A DNA stretch of 64,000 nucleotides, from NCBI RefSeq assembly GCF_022662475.1, contig NZ_JAKNQQ010000004.1:1-64000 (forward strand), in the 5' to 3' direction. Origin of the DNA: Sphingomonas sp. TREG-RG-20F-R18-01. GTDB lineage: Bacteria > Pseudomonadota > Alphaproteobacteria > Sphingomonadales > Sphingomonadaceae. Below the pieces are notes generated by a model. It did no database searches. It had not been told where the DNA came from and saw only the letters and a list, made by a program, of their open reading frames with translations. Shown here piece after piece: positions 1 to 8,840 of the stretch; the stretch's first letter is position 1, and every line of letters starts with the position of its first letter. The position numbers were made by a program, and so were the translations under genes.

Positions 1-62
1 TACCTGTCCCAGATCTCTGCCCGCTGAGCGGCCGAGTAATATATCCGACGACGCTGCTTCAT
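1..62 (-). mobile_element. IS30-type transposase, 5' end only
   Basis: The minus strand reads ATG at 62 and stays open to the window edge for 20 codons, giving a basic start MKQRRRIYYS followed by AAQRAEIWDR. This matches my recollection of the N-terminus of IS30-family transposases, where a helix-turn-helix region precedes the DDE core. A purine-rich Shine-Dalgarno (AAGGAG on the minus strand, about 72-78) precedes the ATG. The element's terminal inverted repeat probably lies in about 80-120, but its partner is outside the window so the end cannot be fixed. Whether the copy is complete cannot be seen. Confidence 0.6.
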
Positions 63-411
63 CGCACCACTCCTTCTCATCATGAGAATGATGCGTTGCG
101 ACCACCCGTTGAACCCACCGGCGTTTCCAGACATCGCGACAGCCACCCCCACCGCTGCGCGCACCCTGGTCACTAGCCTGTCCTACAAGCGGAAGATTTG
201 CCATAGCTCGTCCCCGCTCTTTGAAACCGTCGGCACGCACCTGCACGCAGGGCGCAACGCTGCGCCTCCGCCGCGCGCGCGACACGCTCGGCACCGATCC
301 GCAAATGAAAACGCTGGGGCGACCTTCCGCCAGCCGGGGCGCGGAACGCGGAACGCATTCCGCCTAACTTTCCCCTAACCTTCCGCGTGCCCAACCGTTG
401 CGTGGATCGCC
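63..411. other. Intergenic stretch, no gene seen
   Basis: This holds the leader and probable terminal repeat of the IS30 element (to about 120), then about 290 bases with no coding region I can support. An open frame at 82-378 on the plus strand has arginine/alanine-rich shadow composition and no plausible ribosome site. No terminator for kup (which ends at 412 on the minus strand) is obvious. Confidence 0.5.
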
Positions 412-2358
412 TCAGACCGTAACTTGTTCGCCCAGTTCCAGCACCTTGCCAGGCGGGATCTTGAGGAAGTCGGTCGGGTCGCTCGCGTTGCGCTGCAGGA
501 ACATGAAGATCCGGTCCTGCCACAAGGGCATCCCCTGGTCGGCGGCGGGCTTGATCGTGTTGCGGCCAATGAAATAGCTCGTCTTGGCGGGGTTGAGCAC
601 CTTCTTGTGCGACGTCGCCTCGAGCCCGAGGTCGCGTGGCACGTCAGGCGATTCCATGAAGCCGTAATGCAGCACGACGATCGTGAAATTGGGGTCGACC
701 TGCCGGATCTCGGCGCGTTCCTCGGGCGCGACCGAGGGGCGGTCGGCGGTGCGAATGCTGACGATCAGGTTCTTCTCGTGGAGCACCTTGTTGTGCTTGA
801 GGTTGTGCAGCAACGCACCCGGCGCGCTGTCGGGGTTGGCGGTCAGGAACACCGCGGTTCCCTCGACCCGCTCGGGCGGGCGCTTGGCCAGCGCAGCGGC
901 GAGGTCGGCGAGCGGGACGCTCTGCCGCGCCTCGAACGCGCGGACGATCCCGCGGCCGCGGTTCCAGGTATAGATGACCAGCCCGATCGCGCCCGCGACC
1001 ACCAGCGGCACCCAGCCGCCCTCGATCACGCGCAGGATGTTCGCACCGAAGAAGATCAGGTCGAGCGTCAGGAACGGCAGGATCACCGCGAGCGCGAGCG
1101 GGCGGCCCCAGTTCCAGCGATGCCGCACCACGATATAAGCGAGCAGCGTGGTGACGACCATCGTCCCCGTCACCGCGATCCCGTACGCCGCCGCCATCGC
1201 GGACGAGGTGCGGAACTGGACGACCAGCACCAGCACGCCGAACAGCAGCAGCCAGTTGATCGAGGGAAGGTAGATCTGCCCCGCCTGCGTCGCCGAGGTC
1301 TGGCGGATGCGGAGGCGGGGGAGCAGCCCGAGCTGGATCGCCTGCTGCGTCAGCGAATAGGCGCCGGTGATGACCGCCTGGCTCGCGATCACCGTCGCCG
1401 CCATTGCGAGCACGATCAGATACGGGCGGAGGCCGACGGGCGCCATCAGGAAGAACCAGTCCTGGTTGTGGAACGGCTGCCCCGCCGCTTTCGCCGCCTC
1501 GAGTGCATTGAGCGCAAAGGCTCCCTGGCCGAGGTAGTTGCAGATCAGGCACGGGAAGACGAGCGCGAACCAGCCGATCCGGATCGGCAGGCGACCGAAA
1601 TGCCCCATGTCCGCCGTCAGCGCTTCCGCGCCGGTCACCGTCAGGAAGACAGCGCCCAGCACGAACAGCCCGGTCACGCCGTGGTGCAGCAGGAACAGCG
1701 CGCCATAATGCGGCGAGATGACGCGCAGGATCGAGGGCTCGTCCGCGATATGCCACAGGCCGAGCGCGCCCAGCACCAGGAACCAGACGAGGCAGACCGG
1801 GCCGAACAGGCGCGAGACGCTCGCCGTGCCGCGACTCTGGATCGCGAACAGCGCGATCAGGATGACGATCGTCATCAGCAGGATCAGTTGTTCGTCGAAG
1901 ACGTTTTCCATGCCCGGAATGGTCTTCAACCCTTCCACCGCGGACAGCACCGACAGGGCGGGGGTAATGATCGCGTCGCCATAGAAGAGCGACGCGCCCG
2001 CCGCGCCCAGCACCAGCGCGATCAGCGATCGGCGGCCCAGCGCCCGCCGCGCGAGCGCGGTCAGCGCGAGCACGCCGCCTTCGCCCTGATTGTCCATCCG
2101 CATCAGGAAGACGACATATTTGATCGTCACGACGAGGATCAGCGACCAGATCGCGAGGCTCAACACGCCGAGGATCTCGCCCGGGTCGAGCCCGTCCTTG
2201 GCGGTCAGCTCGAGCGCCTCGCGAAACGCGTAGAGCGGGCTCGTGCCGATATCGCCGAAGACGACGCCGATCGCGCCGATCGTCAGCGCAAACAACGCGG
2301 GATGCGGCGTCGCGCCATGCGACGGGGAAGCGGTGGACGTGGCGGTGGCAGCAGACAT
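412..2358 (-). CDS. kup: Kup-type potassium uptake protein
   Basis: A low-affinity K+/H+ symporter of the KUP/HAK/KT family in the inner membrane. The 648-residue length is normal for the family. The signature GDIGTSPLYAF lies at residues 35-45, about twelve hydrophobic segments follow over the first ~450 residues, and a hydrophilic C-terminal domain completes the protein. The start MSAATATS is followed quickly by the first membrane helix, so a much later start is unlikely. It is divergent from the metallophosphoesterase gene at 2460, with about 100 bases between them. Assignment is from the motif and topology. Confidence 0.95.
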   Translation of the reverse strand: MSAATATSTASPSHGATPHPALFALTIGAIGVVFGDIGTSPLYAFREALELTAKDGLDPGEILGVLSLAIWSLILVVTIKYVVFLMRMDNQGEGGVLALTALARRALGRRSLIALVLGAAGASLFYGDAIITPALSVLSAVEGLKTIPGMENVFDEQLILLMTIVILIALFAIQSRGTASVSRLFGPVCLVWFLVLGALGLWHIADEPSILRVISPHYGALFLLHHGVTGLFVLGAVFLTVTGAEALTADMGHFGRLPIRIGWFALVFPCLICNYLGQGAFALNALEAAKAAGQPFHNQDWFFLMAPVGLRPYLIVLAMAATVIASQAVITGAYSLTQQAIQLGLLPRLRIRQTSATQAGQIYLPSINWLLLFGVLVLVVQFRTSSAMAAAYGIAVTGTMVVTTLLAYIVVRHRWNWGRPLALAVILPFLTLDLIFFGANILRVIEGGWVPLVVAGAIGLVIYTWNRGRGIVRAFEARQSVPLADLAAALAKRPPERVEGTAVFLTANPDSAPGALLHNLKHNKVLHEKNLIVSIRTADRPSVAPEERAEIRQVDPNFTIVVLHYGFMESPDVPRDLGLEATSHKKVLNPAKTSYFIGRNTIKPAADQGMPLWQDRIFMFLQRNASDPTDFLKIPPGKVLELGEQVTV

Positions 2359-2459
2359 AAGGGGTTGGGCGACCTGCCGGGAAGGACGGCGCGCTTTACG
2401 CTTGTGGACACGGAGCGCAAGCGCTTTCGTGAACGTTGCATGAAGCCACCCTTTGATGC

Positions 2460-3134
2460 ATGGGCGGCGACATGGTTCCCTTTTCGTTCGCCGGACATGA
2501 TTTGCTAGCGCTCCGTAGCGGCGCCGTGTTCTGGGCGAAACGCGCGGCGCTGCTCGTCGCCGACCTGCATTTCGAAAAGGCGAGCTGGTTCGCTCAGCGG
2601 GGCCAGATGCTGCCGCCGTATGACTCGCTTGTCACGTTGGGCGGGCTGTCGGAGGACGTCGCGGCGACCGGCGCGCGGGAAGTCTGGTGCCTTGGTGACA
2701 GCTTTCACGATGACGGCGGGTGCGATCGGCTCCCGGCGATCGCGCAGGAGCGGTTGCGGGCGCTGACCGGCGCGACGCGCTGGACCTGGATCACGGGCAA
2801 CCACGACAGCGGGCTGGTCGATCGCTGCGGCGGCGCGGTGGTCGACGAGGCGGTGGTCGATGCCCTGGTGCTGCGGCACGAGGCCGACCCGACCGAGACG
2901 CGGCCCGAACTTTCCGGGCATTTCCACCCCAAGCTGCGGCTGCGGGTGCGCGGCCAGAATGTCTCGCGGCGGTGTTTCGTCGCGACGCCGACCAAGCTGA
3001 TCCTGCCGGCGTTCGGCGCGCTTACCGGCGGGCTGGACGCGCAGCATCCCGAGATCGTCCGCGCGGTGGGGAAGGGCGCGGAGGCGCTGATCCCGGTCGA
3101 GGACCGGTTGCTGCGGTTTCGGCTGGCGGCTTAG
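2460..3134 (+). CDS. pdeM: PdeM-like ligase-associated metallophosphoesterase
   Basis: A calcineurin-like phosphoesterase of the PdeM type, found in bacterial DNA-damage gene sets with an ATP-dependent ligase and Lhr helicase. The metal-binding motifs appear in order: DLHFEK, GDSFHDD, GNHD and GHFHPK. The length of 224 residues is usual. Its common partners (ligase, exonuclease, helicase) are not next to it here. An alternative in-frame ATG at 2472 (MVPFSFAG) would remove four residues and may be the true start. It converges with msrA across a palindromic repeat. Confidence 0.85.
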   Translation: MGGDMVPFSFAGHDLLALRSGAVFWAKRAALLVADLHFEKASWFAQRGQMLPPYDSLVTLGGLSEDVAATGAREVWCLGDSFHDDGGCDRLPAIAQERLRALTGATRWTWITGNHDSGLVDRCGGAVVDEAVVDALVLRHEADPTETRPELSGHFHPKLRLRVRGQNVSRRCFVATPTKLILPAFGALTGGLDAQHPEIVRAVGKGAEALIPVEDRLLRFRLAA

Positions 3135-3155
3135 GGTTTTAGAACTTTTAGATAC

Positions 3156-3260
3156 CTTCCCCGGCGGAGGCCGGGGCCCAGTCAAGGTGTCCGAGGTAAC
3201 GAAGCGCAACCGCCTGCATTCTTCGGTCTCGCTACTGGGCCCCGGCCTTCGCCGGTGAAG
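3156..3260. repeat. Palindromic intergenic repeat, copy 1
   Basis: Two inverted arms (3156-3182 and 3234-3260) match at 25 of 27 positions and contain GGCCGGGGCCCAGT and its complement. The interior is about 50 bases. A second copy of the same element lies at 29412-29516. Both copies sit between convergent genes, here pdeM and msrA. The RNA would fold into a long GC-rich hairpin on either strand, so a bidirectional terminator or REP-like role is plausible. Confidence 0.8.
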
Positions 3261-3287
3261 TAGAATAAAATAGTAGTATGGCCCCGC

Positions 3288-3947
3288 TCAGCTCGCGAGC
3301 TGCGGGAACCCGGCGCGGAACGCGGCGACCTTGGGCTTGTCGAACGTCACGATGTACGGGTGGTTCGGGTTCCGGTCGTAGAAATTCTGGTGATACGCCT
3401 CGGCCGGGAAGAACCCGCCGCTTTCGATCTTGGTGACAATCGGCTTGGGGAACACCCGCGCCTTGCCGAGCTGCGCAATATACGCCGCCGCGACGCCGCG
3501 CTGCGCAGGCGTCTGTGGGAAGATCGCCGAGCGATAGCTGATCCCGCTGTCCGGACCCTGCCGGTTGAGCTCGGTCGGATTGTGCGCGATCGAGAAATAG
3601 ACCCGCAGCAGCGTCGCATAGCTGACCTTGGCCGGGTCATAGACGACGCGGATCGCTTCGGCATGGCGAGTCGTCTCGGTCGAGACCTGGTCGTAGGTGG
3701 CGGTGTCGCGCGTGCCGCCGGCATAGCCCGCAGTGACCTGGCGCACGCCTTTCACATGTTCGAACACCGCTTCCATGCCCCAGAAGCAGCCACCCGCGAA
3801 GACGGCGGTCTGCGGCCCCGAAACGCCGGTCACGTCGGCCGCGGCGGCTGGGATCGGAACGGCGCGTTCGGCTTGCGCCGCGCCGCCGGCGAAAACGAAC
3901 GCGGCGGCGCCGGCCAGGGCGGCGGTGATGAGAACGGGCTTGAGCAT
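3288..3947 (-). CDS. msrA: Peptide methionine-S-sulfoxide reductase, exported
   Basis: Reduces methionine-S-sulfoxide in proteins. The catalytic motif GGCFWGMEA contains Cys54, and the conserved stretches YAGG and YHQNFYDRNP follow. The N-terminus (MLKP, then a hydrophobic stretch ending near AQA at about residue 26) looks like a signal peptide, so the enzyme should act in the periplasm. Cys54 is the only cysteine in the 219 residues, so the usual C-terminal resolving cysteines are missing. Regeneration would need direct reduction by an external thiol partner. The family call is strong; the localisation is inferred. Confidence 0.92.
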   Translation of the reverse strand: MLKPVLITAALAGAAAFVFAGGAAQAERAVPIPAAAADVTGVSGPQTAVFAGGCFWGMEAVFEHVKGVRQVTAGYAGGTRDTATYDQVSTETTRHAEAIRVVYDPAKVSYATLLRVYFSIAHNPTELNRQGPDSGISYRSAIFPQTPAQRGVAAAYIAQLGKARVFPKPIVTKIESGGFFPAEAYHQNFYDRNPNHPYIVTFDKPKVAAFRAGFPQLAS

Positions 3948-4034
3948 CGCGAAAACCTTTTCTGGAGCAGCATGCTATTCGTCGGCCGCACCGGCGAAGT
4001 TACGCGTCTGCCATGAAAAGGATGTCGGGATGCG

Positions 4035-4664
4035 TCAGCGCCGCTTCAAGCCGCGTACACGGTGCCAGATGTAGAAACCGACCGCCGCGATCAGCACGAT
4101 CCCGATCACGAGATCGGCGCTGTGGAATGCCGCCTTGATCCGCGGGTCGCTGTTCCACTTGTCGCCGAGCGTCATGCCGACCCAGGCGAGCCCGAAGCAC
4201 CACGGCCACGAACCGAGGAACGTGTAGAGGTGGAACGGGATCAGCGGCATCCGCGCGACTCCGGCGGGAAAGGCGATGAACGAGCGGACCACCGGCAGCA
4301 GCCGGCCGATCAGCACCGCCAGCCCGCCGAACCGCGCGAAGAACCGATCCGCCGTATCGAGCTCGCCCGGCCCGACCAGCACGTACCGGCCCCAGCGCTC
4401 GGCGAGCGGGCGTCCACCGCGTTTCCCGATCTCATACGCGACGATCGACCCGAGATTGCACCCGATCGCGCCGGCGGTCGCGGCGAGGTACAGGTTGAAC
4501 CGCCCGACCGAGACGAGATAGCCGGCGAACGGCATGATGATCTCGGACGGCAGCGGGATGCACGCCGACTCGATCGCCATCAGCAGCGCGATGCCGACAT
4601 AGCCGCCGCTGGAAATGACCCAGATGGTGAAGGTGGCGAGCGTGGCCAGGATTTTCTCGAACAT
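4035..4664 (-). CDS. DedA family membrane protein
   Basis: A 209-residue DedA/SNARE-associated (VTT-domain) inner-membrane protein. Family features visible are an early amphipathic/hydrophobic start, the segment ESACIPLPSEIIMPFAGY, a glycine-rich G..G.L....G..GG region, and GRLLPVVRSFIAFPAG containing the conserved arginines. Two or three C-terminal membrane segments follow, ending in a basic tail. DedA proteins are linked to undecaprenyl-phosphate or phospholipid recycling and membrane homeostasis. The substrate here cannot be told from sequence. It is divergent from rpiA. Confidence 0.9.
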   Translation of the reverse strand: MFEKILATLATFTIWVISSGGYVGIALLMAIESACIPLPSEIIMPFAGYLVSVGRFNLYLAATAGAIGCNLGSIVAYEIGKRGGRPLAERWGRYVLVGPGELDTADRFFARFGGLAVLIGRLLPVVRSFIAFPAGVARMPLIPFHLYTFLGSWPWCFGLAWVGMTLGDKWNSDPRIKAAFHSADLVIGIVLIAAVGFYIWHRVRGLKRR

Positions 4665-4831
4665 GGACCGGGGCTTTGCCCTGCCGACGCGCAGGGAGCC
4701 AGTGGAATTTGCGGAGGACGCGGCCGCCCTGAAGCCATCTTGCCCCTCGCCCCGCTGTCGAGGGGTAGCGGAATGCCGTGTCCGCGCCTTTCCCGGGTTC
4801 CCGTGCCCCGCCGTGGTGCTAAGGCACGCTC

Positions 4832-5491
4832 ATGAACGAGTCCGACAAGCGCGCGGCCGCCCTCGCCGCGATCGAGGAAGTCCGCGCCGGGATGATCGTC
4901 GGGCTCGGCACCGGGTCGACTGCGGCGTTCGCGATCACTGCCCTTGGCGAACGGCGGCTCGATATCCGCGCGGTCCCGACCAGCCTGGCCAGCGCCGCGG
5001 CCGCGCGCGCTGCGGGGATCGCGCTGATCGATCTCCCGGCGCGAATCGACCTGACGATCGACGGCGCGGACGAGATCGATTCGCGGCTCCGCGCGATCAA
5101 GGGCGCGGGCGGTGCGATGCTGCGCGAGAAGGTCGTTGCCGCCGCCAGCGCCCGGATGATCGTGATCGCAGACGCATCGAAACGCGTCGCCGCGATCGGA
5201 GCCGCGCCGATCCCAATCGAGGTGCTGCCGTTCGCCACGGCGTTCGTCGCCGACCGACTCGCCGCGGTTGGCGCCGTGGTGACGCAGCGGGCCGGGTTCG
5301 CCACGGATCAGGGCAATGTCGTGCTCGACTGCGCTTTTCCGCCCGACGCGGACCATGCCCGCCTTGCCGCCGAAATCAGCACGATTCCCGGCGCTTTGGG
5401 GCACGGCCTGTTTTTAACCGAGGTGTCCGCTACCTATATTGCGGACCACGGCGTCGTGACGCGACTGGAACGCGACGCAACTGCAGATTAA
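4832..5491 (+). CDS. rpiA: Ribose-5-phosphate isomerase A
   Basis: Interconverts ribose 5-phosphate and ribulose 5-phosphate in the non-oxidative pentose phosphate pathway (cytosol). Motifs seen are GLGTGST (residues 24-30), DGADEID (77-83) and KGAGGAMLREK (90-100, containing the catalytic region). Length is 219 residues, as expected. It opens a block with tkt, tal and gnd, all on the same strand; the 70-base gap to tkt suggests partial co-transcription. Confidence 0.95.
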   Translation: MNESDKRAAALAAIEEVRAGMIVGLGTGSTAAFAITALGERRLDIRAVPTSLASAAAARAAGIALIDLPARIDLTIDGADEIDSRLRAIKGAGGAMLREKVVAAASARMIVIADASKRVAAIGAAPIPIEVLPFATAFVADRLAAVGAVVTQRAGFATDQGNVVLDCAFPPDADHARLAAEISTIPGALGHGLFLTEVSATYIADHGVVTRLERDATAD

Positions 5492-5561
5492 AGCCCGCTC
5501 ACCACCGCAACCCGACCGACGCGCGAGCGTTCAGGGCGAAACGATAAGGCGAACCCCCTTC

Positions 5562-7646
5562 ATGGCCGATACCCAGACCCAGCCCGCCGCAGCCGCCGGC
5601 GTCCACGAAGACGGCAGCCCGGATCGGCTCGCGATCGACACGATCCGCACGCTTTCGATGGATGCGGTACAGGCCGCCAATTCCGGGCACCCAGGCACGC
5701 CGATGGCGCTCGCTCCGGTCGGCCAGACGCTGTGGACCAAGTTCCTGCGCTACGACCCGACCACGCCCGACTGGCCCAACCGCGACCGCTTCGTCCTGTC
5801 GGTCGGCCATGCGTCGATGCTGCTCTATTCGCTGATCCACCTTGCCGGGATCGAGGAGATCGATGCCGAGGGCAACAAGACCGGCAAGCCCGCGCTCAGC
5901 CTCCACGACCTCGAGCAGTTCCGTCAGCTCGATTCGAAGACCCCGGGCCATCCCGAATATCGTCACACGACGGGCGTCGAGACTACCACCGGTCCGCTCG
6001 GCCAGGGTTGCGGCAATTCGGTCGGCATGGCGATCGCCGAGCGCTGGCTGGCGGCGAAGTTCAACCAGCCGAATTTCACGCTGTTCGACCATGACGTCTA
6101 CGCGCTGTGCGGCGATGGCGACATGATGGAGGGCGTTTCGGCCGAGGCGGCTTCGGTCGCCGGGCATCTCAAGCTGTCCAACCTGTGCTGGATCTACGAC
6201 AGCAACCACATCTCGATCGAGGGCAACACCGCGCTCGCGTTCGACGAAGACGTCGGCGCGCGCTTCGTCGCTTACGGCTGGAACGTGATCCACGTCGACG
6301 ATGCGAACGACACGGCGGCGCTGAGCGCGGCGCTCGAGACGTTCAAGGCGACCACCGACAAGCCGACCTTCATCGTCGTCCATTCGGTGATCGGCTATGG
6401 CAGCCCCAAGGCGGGCAGCGAAAAGGCCCATGGTGAGCCGCTCGGCGTTGAGAACGTGCGCCTGACCAAGCAGGCCTACGGCTGGCCCGAAGACAAGCAG
6501 TTCTACGTCCCCGAAGGCGTCGCCGAGCGCTTCAAGGCGTCGATGCTGGACCGCGCCGGCCCGCTGCGGCAGGAATGGGAAGCCAAGGTCGTCGAATATC
6601 GCGCGGCGCATCCCGAGCTCGCCAACATGCTCGATTCTATGCTGTCGGACAGCTTGCCGGACGGCTGGGACGCCGACATTCCCGTCTTCGAAGCCGATGC
6701 CAAGGGCGTCGCCTCGCGCGATTCGTCGGGCAAGGTGCTCAACGCGATCGCGCCCAAGTTGCCGTGGCTGCTCGGCGGTTCCGCCGATCTTGCGCCGTCG
6801 ACCAAGACCGACATCAAGGGTGCGCCCTCGTTTGAGGCGGACAATTACGGCGGGACCAACTTCCACTTCGGCGTGCGCGAGCATGGCATGGGCGCGATCG
6901 TCAACGGCATGACGCTGTCGCACCTGCGTGGCTATGGCTCTACCTTCCTGGTGTTCTGCGATTACATGCGCGCACCGATCCGCCTGTCGGCGATCATGGA
7001 AGTCGGCTCGGTCTGGGTGTTCACGCATGACTCGATCGGCGTCGGCGAAGACGGCCCGACGCACCAGCCGATCGAGCATCTCGCGACGCTCCGCGCGATC
7101 CCGGGGCTCGATACGATCCGTCCGGGCGACGCGAACGAAGTCGCCGCCGCGTGGCGCGCGATCGTCGAGGATGCGAGCCACCCGACGGCGCTGGTGCTCT
7201 CGCGCCAAGCGCTGCCGACGCTCGACCGGACCAAATATGCGAGCGCCGATGGCCTGAAGCAGGGCGCCTATGTCCTCGACGGCGACGAGAACCCCGAGGT
7301 CATTCTGATCGCGACGGGCTCGGAAGTCTCGCTCGCGGTCGCCGCGCACGAGAAGCTCAAGGAAAGCGGTGTCGCCTCGCGCGTCGTGTCGATGCCGAGC
7401 TGGCATCGCTACGAGCTGCAGGATGCGGCGTACAAGGAATCGGTCCTGCCCAGGAGCGTCAAGGCGCGTATCGCGATCGAGATGGCGGGCGAGATCGGCT
7501 GGGATCGCTACGTCGGGCTCGACGGCAAGACCGTGACCATGTCGACCTTCGGTGCGTCCGCGCCGATCGCCAAGCTTGAGGACAAATATGGCTTCACGGT
7601 CGACAATATCGTGAAGATCGCCAACGAACTGCGGGAGACCAAGTGA
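5562..7646 (+). CDS. tkt: Transketolase
   Basis: A thiamine-diphosphate enzyme moving two-carbon units between sugar phosphates. The 694-residue protein shows the N-terminal NSGHPGTPMALAP motif, the ThDP signature GDGDMMEG near residue 184, and central FTHDSIGVGEDGPTHQP, the pyrimidine-domain region. The stop codon overlaps the tal start by one base (TGATG), so the two are translationally coupled. The start MADTQTQP follows a modest AAGGCGAA site. Confidence 0.97.
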   Translation: MADTQTQPAAAAGVHEDGSPDRLAIDTIRTLSMDAVQAANSGHPGTPMALAPVGQTLWTKFLRYDPTTPDWPNRDRFVLSVGHASMLLYSLIHLAGIEEIDAEGNKTGKPALSLHDLEQFRQLDSKTPGHPEYRHTTGVETTTGPLGQGCGNSVGMAIAERWLAAKFNQPNFTLFDHDVYALCGDGDMMEGVSAEAASVAGHLKLSNLCWIYDSNHISIEGNTALAFDEDVGARFVAYGWNVIHVDDANDTAALSAALETFKATTDKPTFIVVHSVIGYGSPKAGSEKAHGEPLGVENVRLTKQAYGWPEDKQFYVPEGVAERFKASMLDRAGPLRQEWEAKVVEYRAAHPELANMLDSMLSDSLPDGWDADIPVFEADAKGVASRDSSGKVLNAIAPKLPWLLGGSADLAPSTKTDIKGAPSFEADNYGGTNFHFGVREHGMGAIVNGMTLSHLRGYGSTFLVFCDYMRAPIRLSAIMEVGSVWVFTHDSIGVGEDGPTHQPIEHLATLRAIPGLDTIRPGDANEVAAAWRAIVEDASHPTALVLSRQALPTLDRTKYASADGLKQGAYVLDGDENPEVILIATGSEVSLAVAAHEKLKESGVASRVVSMPSWHRYELQDAAYKESVLPRSVKARIAIEMAGEIGWDRYVGLDGKTVTMSTFGASAPIAKLEDKYGFTVDNIVKIANELRETK

Positions 7647-8755
7647 TGGGCAAGCTCAACGAACTGGCAGCACTCGGCCAGGCGGTCTGGCTCGACTTCG
7701 TCGAGAAGAAGTTTCTCGCCGAGGGCAGCCTCCAGAAGATGGTCGACGAGGACGCGCTGACCGGCGTGACCTCCAACCCGTCGATCTTCGAAAAGGCGAT
7801 GGGGCATGGCGACGCCTATGACGCCGAGCTCGCCGCATACGACAAGACCAACCCGGAAGCGCCGACGATCGACCGGTACGAGCATCTCGCGATTCTCGAC
7901 ATTCAGGCGGCGGCGGACACGCTCCGTCCGGTCTATGACCGGCTCGAGGCGAAGGACGGCTATGTCAGCCTCGAGGTCTCGCCCTATCTGGCGAACGACA
8001 CCGATGCGACGATCGCCGAGGCACAGAAGCTGTGGAAGGCGGTCAACCGGCCCAACGTGATGATCAAGATCCCGGGCACGCCGGCTGGCGTCCCCGCGAT
8101 CGCGGCGACGATCGACGCCGGGATCAACGTCAACGTCACGCTGTTGTTCTCGCAGAGCGCGTATCAGGCGGTGGCGGAAGCCTATGTCGAGGGTCTCGAA
8201 AAGCGCGCCGCACGCGGCGAGCCGATCGACCGGATCGCCAGCGTCGCGAGCTTCTTCGTCAGCCGGATCGATTCGAAGATCGACGACAAGATCGACGCCG
8301 GAGTCGGTGGCGATGCCGCCAAGCCGCTCAAGGGCAAGGTCGCGATCGCCAACGCCAAGCTGGCCTATGCGTGGTATGAGGAGTTCATCAAGTCGTCGCG
8401 CTGGCAGGCGCTCGCCGCCAAGGGTGCGCAGGTCCAGCGGCTGTTGTGGGCATCGACCGGGACGAAGAACCCGGACTATCCCGACACGCTGTATCTCGAC
8501 TCGCTGATCGGCAAGGACACGGTCAACACGATCCCGCCGAAGACGCTCGACGCCTACCGCCTGCGCGGCACCGCGACCGAGACGCTCACGCAGGATATCG
8601 CGGGTGCCCGCCATGTCCTGTCGGAAGCCGAGCGGCTCGGGCTCGATCTCGACGGCGTCACCGACGAACTGGTCGACGAGGGCGTCGCTTCCTTCTCCAA
8701 GGCGTTCGACGATCTGCTCGGCGCGATCGCTGCCAAGCATCCGGTTGCAGCCTAA
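7646..8755 (+). CDS. tal: Transaldolase
   Basis: Transfers dihydroxyacetone units between sugar phosphates. The long (369-residue) transaldolase type is indicated by TGVTSNPSIFEKAM and by NVMIKIPGTPAG, where Lys141 is the likely Schiff-base lysine. I chose the ATG at 7646 that overlaps the tkt stop; a GTG one codon earlier is possible. A strong terminator follows at 8776-8812, which separates the tkt-tal pair from gnd. Confidence 0.95.
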   Translation: MGKLNELAALGQAVWLDFVEKKFLAEGSLQKMVDEDALTGVTSNPSIFEKAMGHGDAYDAELAAYDKTNPEAPTIDRYEHLAILDIQAAADTLRPVYDRLEAKDGYVSLEVSPYLANDTDATIAEAQKLWKAVNRPNVMIKIPGTPAGVPAIAATIDAGINVNVTLLFSQSAYQAVAEAYVEGLEKRAARGEPIDRIASVASFFVSRIDSKIDDKIDAGVGGDAAKPLKGKVAIANAKLAYAWYEEFIKSSRWQALAAKGAQVQRLLWASTGTKNPDYPDTLYLDSLIGKDTVNTIPPKTLDAYRLRGTATETLTQDIAGARHVLSEAERLGLDLDGVTDELVDEGVASFSKAFDDLLGAIAAKHPVAA

Positions 8756-8775
8756 AGCGACCTTGCACGTTTAGC

Positions 8776-8812
8776 CGTCCGTCCCGGAACTCTCCGGGGC
8801 GGACGTTTTTTT
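8776..8812 (+). terminator. Rho-independent terminator after tal
   Basis: A near-perfect 13-bp stem (8776-8788 with 8793-8805), a four-base loop and a run of seven T form a classic intrinsic terminator just downstream of the tal stop. Confidence 0.9.
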
Positions 8813-8840
8813 CTCGGATCCCCTCAGGAGTGCGCGCGAC

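Noticed and set aside
82..378. A 98-codon open frame near the left edge
   Set aside because: No ribosome site, overlaps the probable IS30 end and has shadow-like composition.
424..2508. A 694-codon open frame on the plus strand opposite kup
   Set aside because: It is the complement of a certain kup gene, has extreme Arg/Gln/Asp composition and shows no family; it arises from high GC content.
5499..7406. A 635-codon open frame opposite transketolase
   Set aside because: A shadow of tkt with unusual Arg/Asp-rich composition and no recognisable domain.
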